The translations under genes were made by a program, and so were the position numbers. A stretch of 64,000 nucleotides of DNA from Chryseobacterium sp. ISL-80 (lineage in GTDB: Bacteria > Bacillota > Bacilli > Bacillales > Cytobacillaceae), in NCBI GenBank assembly GCA_018613055.1, contig JAGGQZ010000003.1:1-64000 (forward strand), read 5' to 3'. The notes beneath the pieces were generated by a model, which was given only the letters and a program-made list of their open reading frames with translations, ran no database searches and had not been told where the DNA came from. This document shows, piece by piece, positions 18,309-26,404 of this stretch. Every line of letters starts with the position of its first letter. The stretch's first letter is position 1.

Positions 18309-19259
18309 TTGAAGAAGGCGTTACGTGTGTTATTTTCATTTTTGCTGTTACTTGCCTCACTTGGCGTATTCATATCCAATAAAGTCATGTTTTTAAAAAG
18401 GAAGGATGACGAGGAGATCTTTAACCGGGAAACGGAGGCTGGCCATCTGGTGCCTGATGAGTATGATGCCCTTCCAAAAAGGGAAGTGACCATCCCTTCA
18501 TCCTTTGGCTATCCATTGAAGGCTGTCCTTGTTGAACCGCATGAGTCAAATCGTCGTTATATCATCATCGCCCACGGTGTTACCCAGAGCAAGACGAATT
18601 CCGTAAAATATATGAATCTGTTCTTGAACAGAGGCTTTAATGCGGTTATTTACGACCATCGCCGCCACGGAGAATCCGGCGGGAAAACAACAAGCTATGG
18701 CTATTACGAGAAATTCGACCTTCAGTCGGTGGTCAACTGGCTCAGAAAAGAAAAAGGACCGGACCTCCTGCTTGGCATTCATGGTGAATCCATGGGCGCT
18801 GCGACCTTGCTTCTGTATGCGGGGATGCTTGAGGATGGTGCCGATTTCTATGTAGCTGATTGCCCGTTTTCAGACTTCAGCGAACAGCTCGCCTACCGCA
18901 TCAAGGAAGAAGTCAAGCTGCTGCCGCCGAAACTATTGCTGCCGGTTGCCAATTTGTTTGTCCGTATCCGTGATAAATATTCCTTAAGTGAAGTATCGCC
19001 GATTGCGGTTATTGAAAATATCAAGAATCCGATCCTGTTCATCCACAGCCGCATGGACGATTTCATTCTGCCCTCCATGACCGAGGCTTTGTTTGAACAG
19101 AAAAAAGGACCGAAGAAACTGTTCATGGCCGAAAACGGGCTCCACGCCCAATCATACAGCCAAAATCGGGAACAATACGAAAAGGTACTCGATGAATTCC
19201 TTGAGGAATACGTCTTGGCGGGTGATGGAATTGCTGTTGCGGACCATAACCCAATATAA
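18309..19259 (+). CDS. yqkD: Alpha/beta hydrolase YqkD
   Basis: A 316-aa serine hydrolase with one N-terminal membrane anchor (residues about 5-25). Nucleophile elbow GIHGESMGAAT near residue 165 and oxyanion-side HGVTQSKTNS are intact; DDFILP and the late GLHAQSY His complete the triad. Substrate unknown. I start at TTG 18309 because GGAGGGG is 5 nt upstream; the TTG at 18288 has no such site. The 52-bp array B begins about 45 bp after the stop. Confidence 0.85.
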   Translation: MKKALRVLFSFLLLLASLGVFISNKVMFLKRKDDEEIFNRETEAGHLVPDEYDALPKREVTIPSSFGYPLKAVLVEPHESNRRYIIIAHGVTQSKTNSVKYMNLFLNRGFNAVIYDHRRHGESGGKTTSYGYYEKFDLQSVVNWLRKEKGPDLLLGIHGESMGAATLLLYAGMLEDGADFYVADCPFSDFSEQLAYRIKEEVKLLPPKLLLPVANLFVRIRDKYSLSEVSPIAVIENIKNPILFIHSRMDDFILPSMTEALFEQKKGPKKLFMAENGLHAQSYSQNREQYEKVLDEFLEEYVLAGDGIAVADHNPI

Positions 19260-19302
19260 CCCGCCTGTCTCGGACACTCTTGTTCGCTTTCTGGGTCCGT
19301 TT

Positions 19303-19678
19303 GTCCGATAGATCTGTTCTATCGGACATTTTTCTTTCATTCTGTCTTCCATTTGTCCGATAGAGCCCTCCTATCGGACACTTTTCTCTCATTCGGCTTC
19401 CGTTCGGCCGATAGAGCCCTTCTATCGGACACTTTTCTCTCTTCCTGGCTTCTGTTCGTCCGATAGAGCCCTCCTATCGGACACTTTTCTCTCTTCCTGG
19501 CTTCTGTTCGTCCGATAGAGCCCTTCTATCGGACACTTTTCTCTCTTCCTGGCTTCTGTTCGTCCGATAGAGCCCTCCTATCGGACACTTTTTCTCTCGT
19601 TCTGGCTTCGGTTCGGCCGATAGAGCCCTTCTATCGGTCATTCTTCTCTCGTTCCAGCTTCCCATTGACCGATAAAAA
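19303..19678. repeat. 52-bp-period intergenic hairpin array B (seven units)
   Basis: Units start at 19303, 19355, 19406, 19458, 19510, 19562 and 19615 (period 51-53 bp), then a partial copy at 19667. Each core is GTCCGATAG-N7-CTATCGGAC, a 9-bp stem with a 7-nt loop (AGCCCTY-type), followed by a pyrimidine-rich linker ending near GGCTTCTGTTCG. It fills the 450-bp gap between the convergent yqkD and lipoprotein genes; no convincing coding sequence. The spacing is too short and the sequence too hairpin-rich for CRISPR. Confidence 0.92.
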
Positions 19679-19706
19679 AAAGACTGGCTCAACTGGAGCC
19701 AATCCT

Positions 19707-20252
19707 TTACTGCTTTTCTCCCTGGCGATCGATTTCTTTGCCTTCGGCGTTCAATGCCCTGACTTCTTTATAGTCGCCAATGGCGTAGTAGTAGCGTTCG
19801 TTTTCTTTTTCAATGATTTCTATTTTGGTGAATTTGCCGTCTGGTCCCGCAGCTTCAATTGCTTTGATATCCGGGTTCAATACTTTCCCGAAAATGACCG
19901 GAATTGTCACATCCAAATTGCCGTCTTCTTTAAAAACCGTGAAGTCATCGACATACAGGAGCATGAAATCATTTTTATAATAAGTCCAGTGGTTATGCCC
20001 TGCATTTTCCCAGCCTTCTTTTTCGCTGCCCTTGATATAGGCGACGGCGAGTGCGTCGAATGTTTTCGAGCCCTCTTTTTGTTCTGTTGTGTAAAAGACG
20101 AGCCACCCATCCTCCACTTCTTCTTTGTGGATGATTTGTTTGATGTTGAACGGAATATCGTTTTGGATTGCTTCTCCTGCAGTTTTATAAGCACACGCTG
20201 ACAGTACAAACGTGCACATAAGGATTATGGCTGCTTTCCACAATCTTCCCAT
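19707..20252 (-). CDS. Predicted lipoprotein of unknown function
   Basis: The 181-aa product has a lipoprotein signal: MGRLWKAAIILMCTFVLSAC with lipobox LSAC, Cys near residue 20. The mature part is hydrophilic with no family I recognise; it contains paired beta-like segments (VEDGWLVFYTTEQ, NDFMLLYVDDFTVF). ATG 20252 was chosen over upstream codons because it gives a clean signal peptide. It faces yqkB upstream on the same strand, 83 nt away. Confidence 0.75.
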   Translation of the reverse strand: MGRLWKAAIILMCTFVLSACAYKTAGEAIQNDIPFNIKQIIHKEEVEDGWLVFYTTEQKEGSKTFDALAVAYIKGSEKEGWENAGHNHWTYYKNDFMLLYVDDFTVFKEDGNLDVTIPVIFGKVLNPDIKAIEAAGPDGKFTKIEIIEKENERYYYAIGDYKEVRALNAEGKEIDRQGEKQ

Positions 20253-20335
20253 CTCTCTCCCCTGCCTTTGCACCAAACTTCTATGTAATTCTACAACTCT
20301 CTCTCATTTAACCTTTTTTTCAATTTTTTGTAAAC

Positions 20336-20665
20336 TTATAGTTTTGTTTTATCATAAAAACTCATTCTTGGATTCAGATACTCGTTCGGGCTTTTCAACT
20401 GGAAGCATCCGTTGGTCTCTTTGAAGTCCAGCGTCATTTCCTCAGCAAAGAAGACTTCCTTCGCTTTTTCGATATAGATTGGGATGCCTCCTGTTTCTAT
20501 TGGGTGCTCTTCCCCTTCTTTTTCGCCTTCAAACCAGAGGGCAGCCACACCATTCACTGCACAGCCGCATCCGTCTATATCGTATTTCAATTTCACATAT
20601 CCTTGTTTGCCTGCGATTTTTTCACTCAGTTTATTTGATGCTGCTTCGGTGATTTTCAATTTCAT
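20336..20665 (-). CDS. yqkB: YqkB-like HesB/IscA-domain protein
   Basis: The 109-aa protein starts MKLKITEAASNKLSEKI and contains KYDIDGCGCAVNGV, resembling an A-type iron-sulfur carrier (HesB/IscA fold) but lacking the usual C-terminal CGCG pair. This fits the YqkB branch of unknown function. ATG 20665 is the family N-terminus. Its neighbour CDGSH gene is also iron-sulfur related. Confidence 0.8.
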   Translation of the reverse strand: MKLKITEAASNKLSEKIAGKQGYVKLKYDIDGCGCAVNGVAALWFEGEKEGEEHPIETGGIPIYIEKAKEVFFAEEMTLDFKETNGCFQLKSPNEYLNPRMSFYDKTKL

Positions 20666-20810
20666 GATTGCACTCCCTTTCCGAGATTTCATTTTACCAT
20701 ACAGATGACTTTTTTACGTTTCACAGCCCTTATGTGAAAATATCTTGCAATTTTCCTGTTTAGCTTTTACTATCAAAGATAATTCTGTCAACTGGAAAGG
20801 GGTGCTTTTT

Positions 20811-21026
20811 TTGTCAAAAGTAACAATTAAGGTGAATGATAATGGATCTTTAAGGATTTCCGGCGATGTAGAGCTGCTGGATGGGGCCGGCAATAAGTAT
20901 GAGACAAAGCCGGTGTTCTCGCTTTGCCGCTGCGGTATGAGCAAAAACATGCCGTTCTGTGATGCTTCCCATAAAGGAAAATTCGAGTCGGCCGTGCGCG
21001 CGCCGCAAGCTGAAGAAACGGAATAA
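20811..21026 (+). CDS. CDGSH iron-sulfur domain protein
   Basis: A 71-aa protein with the CDGSH-type cluster motif: CRCGMSKNMPFCDASHKGKF supplies three Cys and one His for a [2Fe-2S] cluster. The preceding segment SGDVELLDGAGN is the usual beta strand region. The start is TTG 20811, with GGAAAGGGG before it; the upstream in-frame ATG lacks a ribosome site. Role is likely redox or cluster transfer, by family inference. Confidence 0.85.
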   Translation: MSKVTIKVNDNGSLRISGDVELLDGAGNKYETKPVFSLCRCGMSKNMPFCDASHKGKFESAVRAPQAEETE

Positions 21027-21032
21027 TGCATT

Positions 21033-21063
21033 GAGGGCAATGGGCATCCATTGCTCTTTTTTG
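21033..21063 (+). terminator. Terminator after the CDGSH gene
   Basis: GGCAATGG / CCATTGCTC stem followed by TTTTTT. Confidence 0.85.
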
Positions 21064-21081
21064 TGGGGGTGGGTCACTGAG

Positions 21082-21420
21082 CTACCATTCGTCTGCAAGC
21101 CTGACATCCGCAATTGCCGCGATTCCAATGCGATGAGTCTCCTCAAACCGATCGATAATATGCAGTTTCTGTCCAAGCTCGTTCCAGTAATGGATTTTCC
21201 CGATCACCAATTCATATTTGCTGTGGCGGAAATAAGTGATGCTGACGGGCCTGTTGTACTCCATCGCTTCGAGGATCGTTTCATTCAATTGTTCAAGCTG
21301 CTGTTCATCCAGCTGTTTCTCTTTTTCGTATTGATCTTCCTGTGCCCAGTCACGGAGCATTTTCACATGTTCAGGCAGCATCATCGATGTCCACTTGATT
21401 CTTCCGCGGTCACGTATCAT
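21082..21420 (-). CDS. yqjX: YolD-like protein YqjX
   Basis: A 112-aa YolD-family protein (RDRGRIKWTSMMLPEHVKMLRDW near the N-terminus; ISYFRHSKYELVIGKIHYWN later). YolD proteins usually sit beside Y-family polymerases and are linked to SOS responses or UV repair; the mechanism is unclear. It follows yqjW by 21 nt on the same strand, as in B. subtilis. Confidence 0.88.
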   Translation of the reverse strand: MIRDRGRIKWTSMMLPEHVKMLRDWAQEDQYEKEKQLDEQQLEQLNETILEAMEYNRPVSITYFRHSKYELVIGKIHYWNELGQKLHIIDRFEETHRIGIAAIADVRLADEW

Positions 21421-21441
21421 CTTTTCTCCTCCTTCAAATTA

Positions 21442-22701
21442 TCAGCCCTTATGCCCGCCAACGAGTGCCGCCCGGTGCCTTGCGGTTCCAGCTGCCGTAT
21501 AGGAAACCGCCCTCAGGAGAGCCGTGGATCCATAACGGCTGCGGATCCGGTCCATCGCATAGCCGAGTTCTTTCTTTTCCCAGCCGTTTTTTTCGAATAA
21601 GTCGAGCTGGAACTCACTGTCCGTAACAAGATTCCCGATTGATATCGAAATGCTCCGAACCGTTTTTCCAGCGTAGTTCTCCGCAAAAAGCTCAAGGCAG
21701 ACACGATACACATCCATCGTAATATTGGTCGGCTCTTCAATCGTCCTTGACCGGTGGAATCCGCCGCCAAATTCATCCTGGCTGTAACCGACCCCGAAAC
21801 TGATCGTCCGGCCTGCTTTCCCGTGGCTCCTTGCCCTGCGTGCAACTTCTTCGCACATTTCAAGGATGACATGTTTGATTTCTTCCTCTTCTTTGTAATC
21901 CCGGAGCAGGATCTGGCTTTTCCCAAAGCTGATCTGCCCTTCCATGATCGGGGCGCCGATATCGGAAAAATCGATTCCCCATGCATGCCAGTACATCTGG
22001 TTGCCCATGATGCCGAATTTTTTCTCCAGGACTTCAAGGTCATAACGGGCGAGCTGGCCGACTGTGAAAATCCCCATGCTGTTCAGTGTTTTTTCGACGC
22101 GCCGGCCGATTCCCCACATATCCCTCAGCGGCGAGACATTCCACAGCTTTGTCTGGACATCGTCATAGGTCCATTCGGCAATCCCTTTGTGCTTGGCATC
22201 GAGGTCAAGGCATAATTTCGACATCAGCATATTCGGGCCAATCCCGACTGCGCACGGAAGCTGGAACTCTCGCTCGATATCATCTTTGATTTTTTTTGCG
22301 ATGGAAGCAGCGTCACCCCAAAGCTTAGAGGCACCATCCACTTTTATGAAGCTTTCATCGACACTGTAAGTATGGATCGCTTCCTTTGGGACATAGCGAT
22401 TGAATACGCGGGAGATTTCAGTGGAAATTCGCAGGTATGTTGACATTTGCGGATCAACGACGACAATTCGCGGATCATCGGGAATTTCAAACTTTCGTGA
22501 TCCGGTCTTGATGCCAAACTCCTTTTTCAAACGGGGTGAGGCTGCGAGGACGACACTCCCGGGACGATCGAGATTCCCGACGACAGCCAGGTAACAATCA
22601 AGAGGATCAAGGCCGATCATCACGGCGGAACAGCTCGCATAGAAGCTCTTCATATCCACACATAAAATTTTGTTTTGCGGCATTTCGCTGTAATCGACCA
22701 T
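21442..22701 (-). CDS. yqjW: Y-family DNA polymerase YqjW (PolY2, UvrX-like)
   Basis: Error-prone translesion polymerase. The 419-aa protein begins VDYSEMPQNKILCVDMKSFYAS (first catalytic Asp in VDMKSFYAS) and has SVDESFIKVDG with the catalytic DE pair, then the thumb helix-hairpin-helix and little finger. This is the UvrX/YqjW branch and not DinB. ATG 22701 follows AAAGGAGAGG. A LexA box lies 38 bp upstream, so SOS induction is expected. Confidence 0.93.
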   Translation of the reverse strand: MVDYSEMPQNKILCVDMKSFYASCSAVMIGLDPLDCYLAVVGNLDRPGSVVLAASPRLKKEFGIKTGSRKFEIPDDPRIVVVDPQMSTYLRISTEISRVFNRYVPKEAIHTYSVDESFIKVDGASKLWGDAASIAKKIKDDIEREFQLPCAVGIGPNMLMSKLCLDLDAKHKGIAEWTYDDVQTKLWNVSPLRDMWGIGRRVEKTLNSMGIFTVGQLARYDLEVLEKKFGIMGNQMYWHAWGIDFSDIGAPIMEGQISFGKSQILLRDYKEEEEIKHVILEMCEEVARRARSHGKAGRTISFGVGYSQDEFGGGFHRSRTIEEPTNITMDVYRVCLELFAENYAGKTVRSISISIGNLVTDSEFQLDLFEKNGWEKKELGYAMDRIRSRYGSTALLRAVSYTAAGTARHRAALVGGHKG

Positions 22702-22738
22702 GTTTTCCCTCTCCTTTCGGTAAGCTTTTTTAAAAAAA

Positions 22739-22750
22739 GAACGTTTGTTC
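22739..22750. promoter_or_regulatory. LexA (DinR/SOS) box between yqjW and yqzH
   Basis: Minus strand GAAC-AAAC-GTTC, matching 12 of 12 core positions of GAACRNRYGTTY; only the outermost flanking C/C are not conserved. It lies 38 bp from yqjW and 176 bp from yqzH. Confidence 0.75.
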
Positions 22751-22925
22751 CGTATCATTATACCCATTATATTAAGCGAATATGCGTTCGGTTTCAATGG
22801 AAATTTTCCGGGTGACTGACTTAATTAAGGTGAAAATGGGGAGTCATGCCAGGACTGGAGATTTTTGCGGAAGGGTGTTTCCTGTGAGAATTTCCGATTA
22901 TAATCAGAAAGAGAGGTGTGTGTCG

Positions 22926-23117
22926 ATGGATAAAAAACTCATTCGCAAAATGGTCCAAAAGTGCTTCGTGCAGTATCGGCATGACGAATCGCTCCCATTT
23001 GGAGAGGCAGAATTCGAAGAAATTTATGAAAAAATTATCGGAATGAAAGCTGAGGATCCCGAGGCAGATTTGCATGACATCATCAATGATGCCGTTTATG
23101 AATTTTTGGCTTCCTAA
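22926..23117 (+). CDS. yqzH: YqzH-like small protein
   Basis: A 63-aa acidic protein (MDKKLIRKMVQKCFVQY ... DLHDIINDAVYEFLAS) of unknown function. Position divergent from yqjW, across the LexA box, equals B. subtilis yqzH. ATG 22926 is preceded by GAGAGGTGTG; the longer in-frame reading upstream has poor context. Confidence 0.82.
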   Translation: MDKKLIRKMVQKCFVQYRHDESLPFGEAEFEEIYEKIIGMKAEDPEADLHDIINDAVYEFLAS

Positions 23118-23171
23118 AATAGGACCAACATGGAATAGACTACTCTTAAGACAATCTGATTCATCAAATAT

Positions 23172-23199
23172 AAAAACCGCCAAAAAAATCGTGGCGGTC
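23172..23199 (-). terminator. Terminator of yqjP-yqjQ
   Basis: Minus strand ACCGCCA / TGGCGGT stem followed by TTTTTATA; it may also stop yqzH transcription. Confidence 0.8.
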
Positions 23200-23206
23200 T
23201 GGAAGT

Positions 23207-23998
23207 TTATTTTTTATTGAAGATACTTTTGCCAAATAATTCAAATGTCCGGGGAAACAGGGTATAGAATTTGCTGCCTGCGTTCATCCAGCGCGGCAGA
23301 TTGATTTCCCTTGTCTTAGTCATCATCCGGTCCACTACCTGCTTCGCCACATATTCCGGCTTCAGCATGAACCTTTTGACATTTTTCACATACGTTCCCT
23401 GCTTATCCGCAATATTAAAGAAGTTAGTTTTAATCGGTCCCGGATTGACAGAAGTGACAAAGACGTGATCATCAGCAACCTCCATGCGAAGACTGTTCGT
23501 GTAGCCAAGCACCGCATGCTTTGTTGCCGAGTAGACACTTGATTTCGGCGTGGCTATTTTGCCTGCCTGGGAAGCAATGTTGATGATATGGCCGCTCTGC
23601 CGCTGCTTCATGCCTGGAAGAACCATTGATGTGCAGGCAATCAAGCCAACCACATTGACATCGAACATCGACTTGATTTCATCCATTTTCACTTCGTGGG
23701 CAAAATCAAAGACGCCGAACCCGGCATTATTGACCAGTATGTCAGCATAGCGGATGTCAGAAAGCACTTCAAAAAAAACTTTCCTGACTGCTTCCGGATC
23801 TGAAACATCCAGCTGTCGCGCATAGATATTGATGGCGTACTTCGATTGCAATTCTTTTTTTAGAATTTCCAGTTTATCAATACTCCGGGCCAAAAGGACA
23901 AGATTCGCTCCACGCGCAGCGCAAAGCCTGGCAATCTCAGCCCCAATTCCTCCCGAGGCACCGGTAATAATAATATTTTTTCCTTTTAAAGATGGCAT
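23207..23998 (-). CDS. yqjQ: Short-chain dehydrogenase/reductase YqjQ
   Basis: A 263-aa classical SDR: cofactor motif TGASGGIGAEIA at 12-23, NNAGFGVFD, catalytic Ser in INIASQAGKIATP and YSATKHA (Tyr, Lys). The C-terminal basic part (VKNVKRFMLKPEYVAKQVV) resembles sterol/long-chain SDRs. Substrate unknown. It follows yqjP by 11 nt, so the two are in one unit. Confidence 0.88.
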   Translation of the reverse strand: MPSLKGKNIIITGASGGIGAEIARLCAARGANLVLLARSIDKLEILKKELQSKYAINIYARQLDVSDPEAVRKVFFEVLSDIRYADILVNNAGFGVFDFAHEVKMDEIKSMFDVNVVGLIACTSMVLPGMKQRQSGHIINIASQAGKIATPKSSVYSATKHAVLGYTNSLRMEVADDHVFVTSVNPGPIKTNFFNIADKQGTYVKNVKRFMLKPEYVAKQVVDRMMTKTREINLPRWMNAGSKFYTLFPRTFELFGKSIFNKK

Positions 23999-24009
23999 CC
24001 ATTTTCACC

Positions 24010-24975
24010 TCATTTTGCTGTATAAACGAAGGAGGTTCCTTCTTCCCTGGCTGAAATGGCGTCCAGGGATTGTAAATAATCAAGCTGTCCGACGGTTTCC
24101 GAAATCGTCAGGTTCAGTTCACGTTCATATACCGTCGGGAAAAGCAATTTGCAGATCTCAAAAACGGTGAGCTCCCTGCCTTCGAGCATTCCTCTGACCT
24201 GCATGGCACGGTCGTGCTGGCGGGCGAGCCTCTTTTCAATCAGCCTGTGCAATTCCGTTATCTCCGTCCCATGACCTGTGTATACAAGACCGACAGGATG
24301 CTGCAGGAGTTTTTTTAGGGAGTGATTATATTGGACCAGTGGCTTCGGCCTTTCTGTTTCACCTGGCAGCGGCGGCTCAAGCAATGGATTTGGCGAGATT
24401 CCAGCAAGGATTGTATCACCCGCAATCATCGTGCCGTCTTTCTCACGCAAGAGTACGATGTGGCTCTGGGCATGTCCCGGTGTCTCGATCACCCTCCATC
24501 CTGGCAGGGCCGGAGGAATGTCATTTTCCGCAATAGTCCCAGTCAACGAGCGATTGCAAGAAAATACTAATGTCTTTTTCATGATTTTCATCGATGGCAC
24601 AAAAAATTGGTCGGGTATTGCCGATTGTGAGAAGAAATTCTCATAGAATTCCTGATGTTCCTTCTCGAATTCCGAAGTCCTGTTAATCCACCTTTCGTTC
24701 AGGTGATGGCCATATACCTCAAGACCTGGTGAAAGGTAATCCAGCATTCCTACATGGTCCGGATGATCGTGTGTGAGGATGACCTGCTCAATATCTTCCG
24801 GCGTCAGTCTCAAATCAGCCAGCTGGGATTTGAACGATTCCCAGGAATCCTCTGTTTTTGTTCCCGCATCAACAAGTGTCAACCTGTCCCCTTTGATTAA
24901 ATATGCGTTCACATCACCGACAGGGAAAGGTGTCGGCAAAGTCAGTTTGGCAATTCCATCTTTCCATTCAGCCAT
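24010..24975 (-). CDS. yqjP: Metallo-beta-lactamase-fold hydrolase YqjP
   Basis: A 321-aa MBL-fold protein with LTHDHPDHVG (HxHxDH motif), ETPGHAQSHIVL and VYTGHGTEI metal ligands. The C-terminal quarter, about residues 235-321, is a winged-helix-like extension (FEICKLLFPTVYERELNLTISETVGQLDYL) typical of the LACTB2-like branch. The ATG at 24975 follows GGGGTG; the TTG at 24993 is less likely. Confidence 0.87.
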   Translation of the reverse strand: MAEWKDGIAKLTLPTPFPVGDVNAYLIKGDRLTLVDAGTKTEDSWESFKSQLADLRLTPEDIEQVILTHDHPDHVGMLDYLSPGLEVYGHHLNERWINRTSEFEKEHQEFYENFFSQSAIPDQFFVPSMKIMKKTLVFSCNRSLTGTIAENDIPPALPGWRVIETPGHAQSHIVLLREKDGTMIAGDTILAGISPNPLLEPPLPGETERPKPLVQYNHSLKKLLQHPVGLVYTGHGTEITELHRLIEKRLARQHDRAMQVRGMLEGRELTVFEICKLLFPTVYERELNLTISETVGQLDYLQSLDAISAREEGTSFVYTAK

Positions 24976-25160
24976 CGTATCTATACACCCCAAAACATTA
25001 TTTTTCTATAAGGTAAAGTGATTGTATGTTCAAGAAATCATTCAACTTTACTGGTATTGGTATTTTTTCAATATAAAATTAAGTTTACCTTTAAAGCGGG
25101 CAAATGTCATTATTTTCACATTTCATTTTCAGAAAAAACTAAAAATTAGTCATTTCCCTC

Positions 25161-25190
25161 TTGACATAGGGGTTGTCTTTCTTGCATAAT
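25161..25190 (+). promoter_or_regulatory. SigA-type promoter for the proI T-box leader
   Basis: TTGACA (25161-25166), 18-bp spacer, CATAAT (25185-25190). Transcription would start just ahead of the T-box stem I. Confidence 0.7.
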
Positions 25191-25194
25191 CACT

Positions 25195-25456
25195 ATTAAA
25201 ATTTCGTATACTTTTCAAAAGCACTAGAGCAAGACGAGTAGACAGGAATGGTGTTAGAGAGTGGAGTCCACCGGCTGAAAGGCTCCGCGGCCCTCTTCAT
25301 GTTGAACCCTACCTTGCTAGCTGCCAGGCAAACCTGGACGTATACCGGCGTTAACGGATGTGAGCTGCACTTATTTGGCAAAAGCCGAAGAAGTGAATGA
25401 AGGTGGTACCACGGAAGCATGGCCTTTCGTCCTTTTATGGATGAAGGGCCTTTTTG
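25195..25456 (+). promoter_or_regulatory. T-box riboswitch, proline type, upstream of proI
   Basis: The leader holds a stem I region, the T-box AAGGTGGTACCACGG (25400-25414) and an intrinsic terminator GGCCTTTCGTCC...GGATGAAGGGCC-TTTTT (25421-25455). The likely specifier is CCT at 25308-25310, in GAACCCTACC, followed by the conserved purine, which is a Pro codon. Uncharged tRNA-Pro would prevent termination and induce proline synthesis. Confidence 0.92.
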
Positions 25457-25498
25457 TATTTCAATAACAATAAACACAAACTTATGGAGGCGAATCTG

Positions 25499-26344
25499 AT
25501 GAAGAAGCTTGTTTTTGTTGGAGCAGGATCGATGGCGGAAGCAATGATTTCCGGGATAGGGGGAAGCGGGCTTCTTCCGGGAGAGCAAATATGGGTCACA
25601 AACAAACAGGATACAGACAGATTGAAAACATTGGAGCAGAAATATGGAATAAAGGCGACATATGATTGCGGCATTCTTTTTAAAGACGCGGATGCCGTCG
25701 TCCTGGCGATGAAGCCAAAGGATGCAGCTGGAGCGATTGAGGAGATTAAGTCCTATTTACCTGAAGGGATGCTGATCATTTCCGTCCTTGCTGGCGTTTC
25801 GATTGATGCCATTGAAACGGCTGCGGAAAAATCCCTTGCCGTGGTCAGGGCAATGCCAAACACCTCGGCTGCGATTGGCAGATCGGCAACAGCCCTGGCC
25901 GTGAATTCCGATGTGAGTGAATTCCAAAAAACGATGGTGCAGCAGCTTTTTAACACAATCGGCCAGACGACAATCGTTGAGGAAGATCAGCTGGACGCCG
26001 TTACAGGATTATCCGGCAGCGGGCCAGCCTATATATATTATCTCGTCGAAGCAATGGAAAAAAGCGCCGCTGAAATCGGGCTTGAAAAGCAGACAGCAAA
26101 GCAGCTGATTATCCAGACGCTGCTCGGCGCAGCGGAAATGCTGATACAGTCGGATAAGGAACCTGCACAGCTCCGCTTCGAGGTAACCAGCCCAGGTGGA
26201 ACGACTGAGGCAGGCATCAAGGTACTTGAACAGCACGGGGTACAGGCGGCTTTTGTATCCTGTATCAAGGAAGCTACGTCCCAGTCAAAAAAGCTTGGCA
26301 GCCTGCTGGGCAATGAACTGGCAGCCGCAAACCGCTCCCTTTAA
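25499..26344 (+). CDS. proI: Pyrroline-5-carboxylate reductase ProI
   Basis: Last step of proline synthesis from pyrroline-5-carboxylate with NAD(P)H. The 281-aa protein has the N-terminal Rossmann motif KKLVFVGAGSMAEAMI, MPNTSAAIG, the conserved GLSGSGPAYIYYLVEAM, and a C-terminal TSPGGTTEAGIKVLEQHG helix bundle. ATG 25499 follows GGAGG. The upstream T-box identifies it as the tRNA-Pro-responsive paralogue. The next gene starts 60 nt later. Confidence 0.95.
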   Translation: MKKLVFVGAGSMAEAMISGIGGSGLLPGEQIWVTNKQDTDRLKTLEQKYGIKATYDCGILFKDADAVVLAMKPKDAAGAIEEIKSYLPEGMLIISVLAGVSIDAIETAAEKSLAVVRAMPNTSAAIGRSATALAVNSDVSEFQKTMVQQLFNTIGQTTIVEEDQLDAVTGLSGSGPAYIYYLVEAMEKSAAEIGLEKQTAKQLIIQTLLGAAEMLIQSDKEPAQLRFEVTSPGGTTEAGIKVLEQHGVQAAFVSCIKEATSQSKKLGSLLGNELAAANRSL

Positions 26345-26404
26345 GATTGCAAACTGGTCCACTGTTTCTCTACAATGGAGAAAAAACACAGGGACGTGTG
26401 AATA

